From Ditylenchus dipsaci (lineage: Eukaryota; Nematoda; Chromadorea; Rhabditida; Anguinidae), in assembly GCA_004194705.1 (NCBI GenBank), contig SADC01001278.1, positions 930,001 through 994,000 on the forward strand: a stretch of 64,000 nucleotides of DNA. Reading direction: 5' to 3'. Both the position numbers and the translations under genes were made by a program. Below, in pieces: positions 21,054 through 32,000 of the stretch; positions within the stretch are counted from its first letter, which is position 1, and every line of letters begins with the position of its first letter. The notes beneath the pieces are model-generated. The model ran no database searches. It was not told the DNA's origin and was given only the letters and a program-made list of their open reading frames with translations.

Positions 21054-23402
21054 ATGGCGATTTTTAAAGCGCTGACTCTTTTTATTTTATTTATTTCTAT
21101 TATTATTTTTGAAGCAAAGTCAGCTAACAAGGATTTTGCACTTGAAAGTAGCCTGTATTGCCCAGATTCCATCTTTGAAAATGCCACTTCAGGGTTCATA
21201 TTTTCTCCAGGATTTCCTGATGATTACCCGGACAATAGAGACTGCATATACAAGATTAAAGTAGGCGATTTTTAGGCTGTTAGTTCATTTGACTGACTTG
21301 ATTTTAACAGGTACCAGAAGGCAATCTAGTCAATCTAGTCTTCTACACCTTTAATCTGCTGTCCGAATGCTGCGACAATGTCAAGATCTTCAATGGGGAT
21401 AGCACAGATGAAACAGATAGAATTAAGAAGTACTAGCTTTTGAGCTCTCTACACCCCTTACTACAGGGCTCTTTGATTTTTTTAGAAAAAGGTCGTTAGG
21501 GTAAAAAAGGGACATGACAAAATTGACCATTTTGAAAGAAAAGGTCATAGATATAGGGCCTGTTGCCATTTTTAAGCAAAAAAGGGTAAAAAACTAAAAA
21601 TTTCGAAAATAAGAAAGATTTTGAGTCCCAAAAAGAACGAATCTTTAAAAAAACGTCTAAGAGCCCTGCTTTACTAATTATAGGTCAAGAGGGACTCTAT
21701 AAATTTCTATAAATCTCTTAATCTCTATAAAATATATTGAACATTTATTTTAACAAAAGATACTGTAATAATAATTTTTGATTTTCCTGAAGCACACCAA
21801 AAATTGTAGATGAAAAACCTTAAAATTACTCAATTCTTTAAACTTTCCATCATATGGGTTACAATTAATTTTTATCCATTGAGTGAGCGATAACGGCTCC
21901 TTCATGACCTAAGTCTAAATGTAAATGATTTTTTGCATCGTGAAGACACCTTACATTAACACTTACATTTACACTTACACTTGCCCCTTCACGATACGAA
22001 TGTAAATGTAAATTGAATTCAAGTATTTTCATAGAATACTGAAAGTGCTTTATTGATGACGAGGATTCAATGCTAATTATTGAAAATTAAAAAATTGGCA
22101 TTTGGGTTAAAAAAAACTGACTTTTGGAAATAAAAGTGAGGATAGGTCAAAAATTTCATTTCAATTTTCATTTTCAATTTTCATTCGTATCGTGAAGGCG
22201 TAAGTGTAAATGTAAATATAGTGTAAATGTTTTTGGGGCTCTACCCGTTAGCGCCCAAATTGTTTGCGCCAAAAATCGTTACAGCCAAAACCGTTACATT
22301 TTTAATTAATTAGCTTGCTACATATAGTTTTTCTAAGTAATTTCGTGGATATTGTCATTTACAAGTTAATGCTCAAATTGATGCCAGAGAGACGGGCTAA
22401 ATTTTGAGCATAAGGTTGTAAATGACCACATCTGCGAAATTGACTAAAAACTCCAAAAGTTCTCAAAAAAGTCCAGAATTCCGGAAATTTTGGAGTTTTT
22501 AGCAAATTTTGCAGATATGGTCATTTACAACCTTATGCTCAAAATGTAGCCCGTCTCTCTAGCATCAATTTGAGTATAAACTTGTAAATGACAATATCCA
22601 CGAAATAGCTTAGAAAAACTATACGTAGCAAGCTAATTAATTAAAATGTAACGGTTTTGGCTGTAACGATTTTTGGCGCAAACAATTTGGGCGCTAACGG
22701 GGTAGAGCCGTTTTTGGAATCGTGAAGACCCTTTCATTTACACTTACGTCGTGAAGGAGCCATAAGAAAAATTTAAATAAAACTTTTGACCACACAGATC
22801 ATTGTTTCAGGGTAACCGGTAATATGGTGTCAAGTGTTCCAGCAGTCAGAACTAAAACCAGCAATGTGATGACCGTCAACTTCATTTCCGATATGCAAAA
22901 CCACGACAAAGGCTTCTATGCTCGTTTCGACGCGATCCCACGTAAATTTTTATTTTCTAAAGTTTTGTTGAATGAAACGCTGTTTGTTTAGTGTCAAACA
23001 CAAGTCCATCTAACAGTAACTGTCCGCAGCAAGTGTATGATGCCCCATTTGGGTAATAGTTTCACCCAAATGGCCCAATTTGTACCAGAACCAAGCCTCT
23101 TGCGAGTACCACATAAGAGTGCCCGAAGGTCAGCAGATTGAACTATATTTCAACTTTTTTGACACTGAGAACAGATGGGATCACTTGAGTGTTTATGAAG
23201 GCGACAATATTTCTGACACCAAGTTAATGACGTAAATTTTATTTTTAGAAATCTAGCACGAAAGTTGATTGAATTCAGATACTCTGGTTACCAGCAAAAA
23301 GGCATTACCCTAAAGTCCACTGGGTCCAACATGCTATTGTACTTTCTCTCGAACACTTCTGTCCAAAGGAAAGGCTTTTCCATAACATATCATGCGGTTT
23401 AA
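21054..23402 (+). CDS. Secreted double-CUB-domain protein, complete
   Basis: Five exons: 21054-21260, 21311-21429, 22811-22941, 22992-23231, 23279-23402; about 273 residues. Signal peptide (MAIFKALTLFILFISIII), then CUB1 (C-P-D, GFIFSPGFPDDYPDNRDC, ECCDNVKIFNG, MTVNFISD, KGFYARF) and CUB2 (CPQQVYDAPFG, VIVSPKWPNLYQNQASCEY, WDHLSVYEG, GFSITYHAV-stop). CUB domains mediate extracellular protein binding; there is no protease domain. One break: CUB2 reads through if the GGG at 23051-23053 has one more G, and the coding length is then an exact multiple of three. Three introns are 47-50 nt; intron 2 (1.38 kb) is enlarged by nested elements. AATAAA at 23467-23472. Confidence 0.88.
21895..22761. mobile_element. 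Outer foldback element in CUB intron 2 (GTAAATGTAAATG motif)
   Basis: Starts GGCTCCTTCATGACCTAAGT and ends ACTTACGTCGTGAAGGAGCC. TGTAAATGTAAATG, its complement CATTTACACTTAC and ATCGTGAAG recur beside both ends (near 21920, 21955-22010, 22200-22230, 22730-22750). ATAA flanks the ends approximately; the duplication is unclear. A second element (22237-22709) is inserted in its right half. Confidence 0.75.
22237..22709. mobile_element. Palindromic MITE with perfect 8-bp TSD, nested
   Basis: The whole 473 bp is one palindrome: GGCTCTACCCGTTAGCGCCC at the start and GGGCGCTAACGGGGTAGAGCC at the end, with arms of about 220 bp meeting near 22470. Perfect GTTTTTGG direct repeats lie at 22229-22236 and 22710-22717. 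8-bp duplication points to hAT-like (or P-like) insertion. Noncoding. The duplication lies within the motif-rich end of the outer element, so this insertion is younger. Confidence 0.9.
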
Positions 23403-23756
23403 AGCTTGCACTATGTAAAAAGGACTTATTAAAGTTGTGAGCATTTGATGCGAAATGTAAGACAAAAATAAAACTTTGTTAAAACCTTCTTTGTTTTTTA
23501 TGTACCCACGAAAAGATATATATTAAAGATCAACAAAGTGCATTGTATTTTTGTAAGTTCTATCAGGCACTTTTTAAAGGATCAAAAACTTGAGAAATAT
23601 TAAAGACTCAAATACTTTAAACTGCTAGGTGAAATTTTTTATTGGCTGAGTTTATTTGAAGTCAAAATGATAGCATTGCAAAAAAGTATTAATTACAAAG
23701 GCATTAAATGTGGTGTAAAGAGATCAAAATAATAGGTCAGAAATAAGCACATAATT

Positions 23757-25880
23757 TTAGTCAGATTCCTTGATATCAACGGCCATACTATTCCACTTTT
23801 CCTTCTCCTGTTCGGGCAATGCACTCCAGGCATGTCCCATCTCTTTCAAAATGTCTCGAGAGTGGCTGCCTTCCATTTCAGACTGCACGGCGCCACGATT
23901 CTCCTTGGCAAACAGACGGTAGCCAGACAGATTGCGCATGGAACTATCCGAAATACCCTTTAATCAAAATTGAAATTAAAGTGCAGTGCAAACATTTGTA
24001 AGTAGTTTCTAATCTAAAAATTTAAGCTTTTTTCAAAATACTTCTGCTTCAACTACTCAAAGGTATAGGGTCTTTTAGGGTATTTTTTATGTTATTTTTT
24101 TTGTTATTTATAAGATTAGGCTTGAGCTTGAGCAAGGCTAGGCCAGCGGATGTTCTGATGGACTTAAACGTGTTTTCCGAGCTACAAAATAAGTAATAAA
24201 GCACGTTTGAGTCCATTCTAACATACGCTGGCCTACCCACGCCTAAGCCTGAAAACGTGAAAAAAAATTGGAAAATTATCTTTAAAATAACTTAAAAGAC
24301 CATCCACCTTTAAGTAGTTGAAGTCAAAATATTTTAAGAAAAGTTGTAATTTTTAGATTAGCAACTACTTACAAAAGTTTTTTTATTATGTTAAGCAGAG
24401 AAAATTAGTTCAAGATTTTTCGAAAAATAGGAGGTGGGGGGGGGCATATTTTATCTAATAAACGCTCTCCCCAAAAGTCGGAAAATGTACCCAGTACCCT
24501 TCATCCGGGATTTAAGTTTAATTAGATTTTTTGATGTTACACGACGTCACAAAGAAAGTCCTGAATCTCAAATATGCGAAGATACAAAATTTAACGGTTT
24601 AGTTTCAAAAAATCTAAGAAAAAGTTGTGAAATCGACAAAAAGAAGTTCGGGTACAAAATACTGATTTTGGGAGGGCGTTTTTAGAGAACTTTTTCTTAG
24701 ATTTTTTGAAACTAAACCGTCAAATTCAGTATCTTCGCATATTTGAGATTCAGAACTTTTCTTTGTGAGGTCGTGTAACATAGAAAAATCTAAGTTAATT
24801 TAAATCTCCGCATGAAAGGTACAGGGTAAATTTCCCGACTTTTGGGGATTTAGAGAAAATTATCAGAGAAAATACGGTAAGTACCAAAAAAGCAAGTATG
24901 GAACACACATCCCGGTCAGTTTAGCTTGATTTCGCAAGTTGATTTGAAGAGAAATTACGAGTATGTTTATTTTTTATTTTTAACTAATTTTAAAATAAAG
25001 TTCTTCAGTCAAAATCATAGTTTTGAAAAAGACTGAAAGATATCAAGGAGATAATGTCGAAGTCAAAAGGGCAATTCTAATGTCGTATTTAGAAATGACA
25101 TTTGTATCCATATTTTTTCACAATACAGTGTTGCGATACCGGCTGACGGCACCGGCTCACCCAAAATTTTCAGCACCAGCTCACGGCACCGGTGCGGGGA
25201 ACTGCCTGGTGCCGGTGCCGCACTGATATAATTTTCTTTTCTATAGAATTTCGGCACTGGCACCGATTTACGGCACCAACCTGAAAAAATTAGGAACCGG
25301 CACCTGCTCATGGCACCGACCCTGAAAACTCAATCACAAGCATTGGCTCACGGCACAGCCTTTGAAAATTTCGGCACCGGCACCAGCTCACGGTACTGGT
25401 GCAGTGCCGTGAGCTGGTACCATTTACAATACTGGTTGCAATCTTAACAAAATTTAAGCATAACTTAAAGTTAGCTTAGCAACATCAATGTCAGAATTTC
25501 TAAACTTCTTCGAAAATAGCCTAAGAATGGAAATGTAATAGAAAATTGATCAACCATTTTTTGATTGTATCTTTCTTTTTCACCCTAGTTTTTCGGGTGT
25601 TGAAGATATTTATATGGTATTGATGTTACCAATCCAACTTTTAATTCTGCGCAAGTTTTATTTACATTGCATAATCGAATTGTCAACAAATTGAATTGCC
25701 AAAGGAGTATCGAGAACATTTATTTTAATCCGATATTAGACTTTTAGCCGGTCCCGGGAGTGCCCTTAGATATAGGTTTGACTAGTTGAATTTCATTGTA
25801 TTTGATTTATTGAAAAAAGAGCTCACCTCGGCAACTCCAGGGCTTGCTTCTTCAGCGGGAATAGGCTGGATGTTGGGCAT
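23757..25880 (-). CDS. Small single HMG-box protein, complete
   Basis: Two exons, 25880-25827 (MPNIQPIPAEEASPGVAE) and 23957-23757, joined in phase 0 by GAG|GTGAGC and TTAAAG; 84 residues. Nearly all of exon 2 is one HMG box: RNLSGYRLFAKENRG, then helix II with HSRDILKEMGHAWSALP and helix III with EQEKEKWNSMA. HMG boxes bend or bind DNA; the acidic tail (DIKESD) and small size suit an architectural chromatin protein, with nearest feel to polybromo/HMGXB4-type boxes (weak). There is no frame break. Its 1.87-kb intron holds three foldback elements. AATAAA (minus) at 23651-23656. A TTGCTAG acceptor lies 18 nt before ATG. Tail-to-tail with the CUB gene. Confidence 0.88.
24116..24251. repeat. About 130-bp foldback, copy 2
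   Basis: Same family as 6390-6516: 'aggcttgagc', GGACTTAAACGTGTTTT, 'gcacgtttgagtccatt', 'acgctggcctaccc' and 'gcctaagcct' are shared. In the intron of the HMG-box gene. Confidence 0.65.
24440..24877. mobile_element. CCGTATTTTC-family relative with long inverted arms
   Basis: Ends GAGAAAATACGG next to TA, as in the other family members, and has TAATAAACGCTCTCCCC near 24457 and GGGCGTTTTTAGAG near 24675. Two inverted arms pair (CGGTTTAGTTTCAAAAAATC with its complement near 24695; CACAAAGAAAGTCCTGAATC with its complement near 24750). The left TIR is not recognisable, so the left edge is approximate. HMG intron. Confidence 0.55.
25126..25434. mobile_element. GGCACCGG foldback element, copy 1
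   Basis: Starts CAGTGTTGCGATACCGGCTG and ends CATTTACAATACTG; inside, GGCACCGGTGC and CAGCTCACGGCAC recur on both strands. CAGTGTTG-type termini suggest hAT-like, but no 8-bp duplication is preserved. GC-rich against an AT-rich intron (HMG gene). Related copies at 27796-28252 and 63929-64000. Confidence 0.7.
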
Positions 25881-26705
25881 CGTTTAGGTGGAAAATCTAG
25901 CAAAAAGTAAATTAAAGTCGTTGAATATGGACTAGTCATGCTCTGCAGAGAAGTCCTTATATACATCCTCAGCAACGCATCAACGATTACTTTTGAAAAT
26001 AAAAACAAAATTTAAGGACAGAATGTTTACGAAAAAGTATTTACCACTGCTGCAAGTTGGTCTTCGACTTCTTCCTACTGCACTTTAATTTGAATGTCGG
26101 CTCGGGTGAGGACTAAAAATCAGTTGCTGCGCGGTAAGTATTTTTATTTACATATAAAAGCAGAAACTCGTTAATGTTCACACAACAGTTTTAATAATGA
26201 TTTGTGATCTTTTTGGCTAAATTTCTGGTTATACCTCCCAGTTTGCTTTGGTCTCCCAAGCCCATTTTTTTAAATAAATTTTTATTTTTTCCAGCTTCTT
26301 ATCTGAATTTTTAAAAGTATTTAAAAAATTGGGCAGGAATACACTATACCGCCTAGCTCAAAAATTCTCAAAATCATCTTTTTTCGACGTCAAAACATGT
26401 TTTAGATGGCGGTCCACACTTTCCAACAACATTTTTTGACCAAAACTTTACTTTTTTCACAGTCTACCAAGGCAATTCAACCTAAAAGGTACATGGATGG
26501 CCAGAAAAGGTTGGTTTAATGGTATTCTACCATCTTTTTTCGACCATAGCTGCGCAAAAAGAGTCTTCAAATGCATGTATGATTAAGAGTCTGGAAGTAA
26601 ACGCTTTACGGGTTAACTTACTTTGGTCCCCCGAGGCGAAAAATCAAATTTTGGTCAAAGAAATTTTTGCGGGAATATATCGACTGCCACCTAAAAACAT
26701 TTTTT
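25881..26705. other. No gene; dispersed repeat fragments
   Basis: 5' side of the HMG gene. 26200-26640 contains 'ggtattctaccatctttttt' and 'gagtct' words related to sequence around 12780-12850 and 57340-57850. A 72-residue open frame at 26519-26737 is not supported. Confidence 0.35.
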
Positions 26706-27252
26706 ATGACTCGTTCACGGACTGCGACTTAGACTAAGCTTAGACTGAAACTAAATTGTGTCCATAGAGCTCTTTCAATATTCAAGAAAGACATACAGAA
26801 AACGTTAGAGGAATATTAGGCATGGTCGGTGGAGAAATAAAACATGCAAAGAAACGTTTGAAAGCTGTTTTTTAACCGTTAAAGTCATAAACACATGAAG
26901 AAAAATTGTCTAAGGCTCAGTCCGTGAAAACCTTAGACTGAGACTAAAAGGTGTTCATAAAGCCAAAAAACCGTATTTCCTGTAATTTCCCTACCAACCC
27001 CCCCCCCCTAATTTCAAATGGTCTGAAAATCCTGTTTCCATTTACTGTTTGAGCTGTATAAAAAGTGCCTGAGAGGGATTTTAAAAACCTAACAGGTGTT
27101 TTTTACACAGCTCAAACAGTAGATGAAAACAAAGTTTGAGACCACCTGAAGTTTTAAAAAATCGCATGTCTGTAATTACTTTCCCCGGTGGAGGAATTAC
27201 AGAAAAATACGGTAGTCTCAGTCTGAGTCTAAGTCGTAATCGTGAACAAGCA
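26706..27252. mobile_element. Foldback with CTTAGACTGAGAC motif, containing a second element
   Basis: Left end TCGTTCACGGACTGCGACTT and right end AAGTCGTAATCGTGAACAAG are inverted; CTTAGACT(G)AGACTAA recurs near 26730, 26930 and 27215. The CCGTATTT-type element 26971-27212 is inserted before the right end. Terminus TTGTTCACG resembles the element at 19779-20160. Confidence 0.6.
26971..27212 (-). mobile_element. CCGTATTT-family element, copy E (motif GTAATT)
   Basis: Ends CCGTATTTCCTGTAATTTCC and GGAATTACAGAAAAATACGG; C and G runs follow as in the family. The terminal motif is GTAATT/AATTAC. Arms (CTGTTTGAGCTGT and ACAGCTCAAACAG) pair inside. TA follows the right end; the left flank is AA. 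Confidence 0.65.
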
Positions 27253-27388
27253 TTTTTGGCATCTAAAATATCGTAAAAGATGATTTTGGTCATTTTTGAG
27301 CTGCTGTCAAAATTGCTCCATATTGTGTAGAAATTATCAAAATAATTTTACCTTCTTTGATTTTGAAAGATTTTCGCACAAATATTAG

Positions 27389-27492
27389 AAATTTGGGTTC
27401 TAGTCGGTTACCGGGAGCACCTTTTTAAATTGCTTTAAAAATCGGAACATTTTAAGAAAGGTGCTCCTGATAACCGACTAGAACCGAAATTT
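27389..27492. repeat. Hairpin repeat, about 104 bp
   Basis: AAATTTGGGTTCTAGTCGGT at the left pairs with ACCGACTAGAACCGAAATTT at the right; inner CGGGAGCACC pairs with GGTGCTCCTG. Loop about 25 bases. Origin unknown. Confidence 0.8.
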
Positions 27493-27795
27493 GTACTCGT
27501 AGACCTTTAAGTTGCCATCGAAATGCACAAAAAATTTTAAAGTATGTTCATACGAAGACATTAAGTAAATTGATTATGAGTTTCAAGTCCTAAATAAAGA
27601 AAATTATGTTATTATAAAAAAATTCATTTTAAAGTGAATAGGCTTGAAAATTTGGCGACCCGGTACTTATTTGATTTGTGAGGGGGTTTCGCCGCGGCTA
27701 CGAAACCACCAAAAAGTGTTTTGTTCTCGTTCGATAAGTATACTTCGGTTTTATTGGATAACGAATCAGATCTGCTGAAATTTTGTGCTCATAGC

Positions 27796-28252
27796 TAGTG
27801 TTGTGAGTGACACCGGTGCGGCAATTTCGGCACCGGCACCGATTTACGGCACCGAATTCGAAAAATCCGGCACCGGCTCACGGCACCGACTCCGAAAATT
27901 TCGGCACCAGCACCAGCTCACGGTTCCGGTGCAGTGCCGTGAGCCGGTGCCGGATTTTTCGAATTCGGTGCAGTAAATTGGTGCCGGTGCCGAAATTCTA
28001 AGAAAATGGAATTACATCTGTGCGGCACCGGCACCAGGCACCTCACGTCACGGCACCGGTGCCATGAGCAGGTGCCGGTTTTTAATTTTTTCAGGTTGGT
28101 GCCGTAAATCGGTGCCATTGTCGAAATTCATTAAAAAGAAAATTACATCAGTGCGGCACCGGCACTAGGCAACTTACCGCACCGGTGCCGAAATTTTGGA
28201 GTCGGTGCCGTGAGCTGGTGCCGGTGCCGCAATTCTAAGATTTACAACACTG
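27796..28252. mobile_element. GGCACCGG foldback element, copy 2
   Basis: Starts (C)TAGTGTTGTGAGTGACACC and ends GATTTACAACACTG. CGGCACCGGCACCG, TTCGGCACCGG and GAGCCGGTGCCG recur in both orientations, with CGAATTCGGTGC/GCACCGAATTCG pairing near the middle. Imperfect GCTCATAG/GCTCGCAG flanks may be a decayed 8-bp duplication. Confidence 0.7.
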
Positions 28253-28255
28253 CTC

Positions 28256-29024
28256 GCAGCAGAATAAAAGTTGGGAGCAGAAGAATTATGAAGTTGGAAA
28301 AACTAAAAAAGCTCCGTTTTCCACGTTGTAAAATTTGAATTTCAAAACAGTTTGTGTTATTGTAACTATATATCTATACAAATTGAATTTAAAGTCATAT
28401 GTTGGCTGTTATATTAAACCTATCGGTGTTTACCAAAAAAGACATATTAAGGCTGTAGTCACATTCCTTTGTCTTGGTCACCGCTGAGGCTAAATAATGT
28501 TTGTTTCCGGGTATGATTTTTTGCGTTATTTATTTAATGGATTTTATATACTAAACAATAGGTCAGACTCTAAGTTATCTTGTGCTATCCTATACAGTGT
28601 GGCGCCAACAAAAACTCGATTTTTTTGTAAAATTTATGTAGGTAGCTCTTTGCCCCATCGATTTTCTCGTCAAGGACAGCAGGAAATCTGCTTTAGAGCC
28701 ATTCAATTAGAACCAGAAAAATGTGCATTAAAAACCCAATAAATATAAGTAGGTTAAACTTTTTTCAGGCCACCTTGTAAAGCGTTGTTGAGTTTGTTTG
28801 AATTACAAGATAGCTTAGATTCTAACCCATACCAGGATTTTTTTGAAAAAAAATACCTCAACCGCACCCAAATGTGTGACTAGCGGGTAAAGCTTCAGCC
28901 CAAGAGCCACATAATGAGATAAGCTGGCTGTCATATTAAGGCTTTAGTATCTTTTCGATCTTTTTTCAGCCCTTGGTTAAAATTGAATCAGCTGAAAGCT
29001 TCGCTAAGAAATCAAGAACCGAAA
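28256..29024. other. No gene recognised
   Basis: AT-rich sequence up to the palindrome edge; an 81-residue plus frame at 28497-28742 has no support. Confidence 0.35.
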
Positions 29025-32000
29025 AAAATTGGTTGCTTGTAAATGTATTATAAATGTAGCTGTAATGCATTGTATAAATAAAAAAAATAACACATGTGTA
29101 GTAGTAAAAGTATTTATTGATCCAAAAATTGAGTCACAAAAATGTTCCAAAAATATTTATCGAAAATATCCAAAATGTTGCTAAAATTGATTCTAAAAAC
29201 TTTTTTAATTATTATAAATCTTACAAATTTCTAAATATTAATTCATTATATGATAATTTAAACAAAATATAGAATTAAATTGCGTTATTGATGTTTTCTA
29301 TTCATTTTTTCCATCTTATTTTTGGAGTCTTATGAGGGTAGTTTAAATGAAATGAAAAGGTAAATTTAAAAAAGGAAGCTTTTTTGATTTTTGTGTTTAG
29401 TTTTCATGTTTATTTTAAGGGTTACAATCAAATTAAGAACATTTGACATCAAAGCAAATTTATTTTTTATTTCTTTTTAGGTTGTACAAAAAGTCCAGCG
29501 TTTGAAACCAATTTTTAGCCGAAATACTGAACGAAATTCCAAGGCAGGCTTGTCTTTTTACAGAATTAGCAATAAAAATTAAAATTTTCTGGGATTTTGA
29601 CACATAGGCAACTAATACAAAATTGATGAAGTTATTGAAAATAAATGCCAATTCCAAGGATACACATTTTTTCGAGAAAAGTTCGTGCCATTGCTAATGA
29701 TTAGTAATTTTGGAAAAATTTCATTAAAGTTATTGACCAAAAAGGTATAATGAAAAGCAACTTGAAGTCCATGAGAACAAATTTAAGGGAACCATAAGTT
29801 ATTTCAAACAAATATTATGCGCGCACAATTCAAGGCGAACTTTGAAATAAAACACACACACGTCATAAAAAACAGCACATGGTTTCAGGGACAAAAGTGT
29901 TTTTTCAAAGTATTTGGAAAATAGTTTCAAAAAGTTTGCGCGAAGCTATGGAATAGCAGTTAGTAGCTTGAAAATGTGGTTTGCAATTTGGGTGGAGTTG
30001 GTTTTAAATGTGGCAAAAAGCACGAATTTCATTTTGAATTATTTTTGATTTTATTAAATTTATAGTGACAAAAACAGAAAATAGCGCAAAGCATATTACA
30101 GAATTAGACATATTTACGAAAATTTGAGATTTCATTTTGTGATGGTACTAACTGACAAAAACAAGACTAAGACATAAAATAAGTTTGAATTGAAAGTTAA
30201 GCTGTTTACAAATATTCTAAGAATAAGCAAATTTGGAGGGGGAAAACATCAAAAATGTTTACGTATTTCTTTCAAGCAAACGCAATCAAATTGGAATAGC
30301 ACGAAATAATTTTATAGATATGAAGCAATACGAGACACTTTGGGTGTGTGAATAGTATTACCATTAGTTATTATTAAACAAGTTTACCACATTCAAAGTG
30401 CTCTTTTTGAGAAACCCAAATTTAATAATACTTTTTGACATAGTAGAAGTCACTCACACTGTGGTTATAAATAGTTTGAGGTGTAGAATTTTTACAGAAA
30501 GCGATAAAAATTGGGATATTTTGGACACAAACATTTCAAACACAACTTTGGTTCTGGTGAATATTTATTTTGTTGAAATTAAAGAGGAATTTTAAAAGTT
30601 TTTAAAATAAGTAGTGAGGTCAAGCGACCAATTTGGGAATGCACAGAAGCTTGAGGTCATTAAATTTACAATATTGATAGTTTAGACCGGAAAATGCATT
30701 TGACCAAGTCGGAAGTTTAGAAGGTAAATACCATGGTTAGAAAATGTCGAAAAACGTCAATTACAAGCGAAATGCACAAAAAAGTTCATACCGATTTTGG
30801 GTTACGCACAATTTTTCAAAAACAATACAAATAAAAAATATTTAATTGGGAAAAAAGTTTTATTATTTGAAAAAGTCACGTGGGCAAAATAAACGGTGCT
30901 CTACAAGTCATTTAACACGTTTACAGTAAAAGCTATGGTGCTTATAAAAACTAACAACTACTAGAATCAAAAAGGGAACTTGTTTCAATCAGATTATAAG
31001 GCCTTTTTAAATACGGGTTTAATTAACCATTTTAAAGAAGCTTTTAAGATTAGCGATATTGGTACGTATATATATATAAATTAGAAGTGGCTCAAACAAA
31101 GCTGTGCATTTTTAAAGCTCCCTTGCAACACCAAAACAACTCTTAAATTTGAAACCATTAGCTGAATCAAAGAAATATACCTTGACACAAAAGCATTCCC
31201 TAGATTATAAAATTAGCAAAACCAATAAAAGAAAGAGTGGAAGCTGTTCCTAAGGCCCCAGAGCCTGAGGCCCAGACTAATCTAAAAATTGGGTTAAGAA
31301 TATCATACACAAAGACTACCAAATTTCCAAAGGCTAAAGTTAATAAAATCAAGCTGGGCTTTTTTTTGGTAGAAAAACTGAAAAGAACTGATGGAATCGG
31401 AGAGTAACTTTTATACAAAGCTCCTGTTTCATAGTCTAAAATATGTGTTTAGAAAACTAAGTAAAAACTACCGCTGTATCTGTTTCGGCATTGAAGTTTC
31501 AAAAACTAAATTTGAGAATTGGGAAAATATTCATAAAAACTACCGCTCTGAAGTTTAATACTGATGTGTGGCCATTCGGAAGCGCCGAATTTCGCCAAGA
31601 TTAATATGTTTTGCGCATAAATACACACTTTTGCTAAAAAAAGGCTTTTATTTTCATAACCTTTTTACAATACCCAAAAGAGCAATACTCTAAATTTATT
31701 CACTTTTATTCACAATATCTTGCAAAATACCTTTTTGACCATTGTTTTATTTTTGGGAAATTAGGGAATCGACCGATTTAGACACACACTAGACCAGGTG
31801 ACCTCTTGCTAGAACCGTTAAAACTTTTTTCTCAAGCATCACTCTCTAAATTGTCACCTTGTAAACTATTTATCAAATTTTACCTTTGAAACCAAAAATC
31901 AGAAGACCAAACAGACACAGATGAGGGTGGGAAATTTATATGGGCTTGAAAGGTTACAGACAAGACGGTCTTTTATTCTACAAATTGTGTTTGGAAAAGC

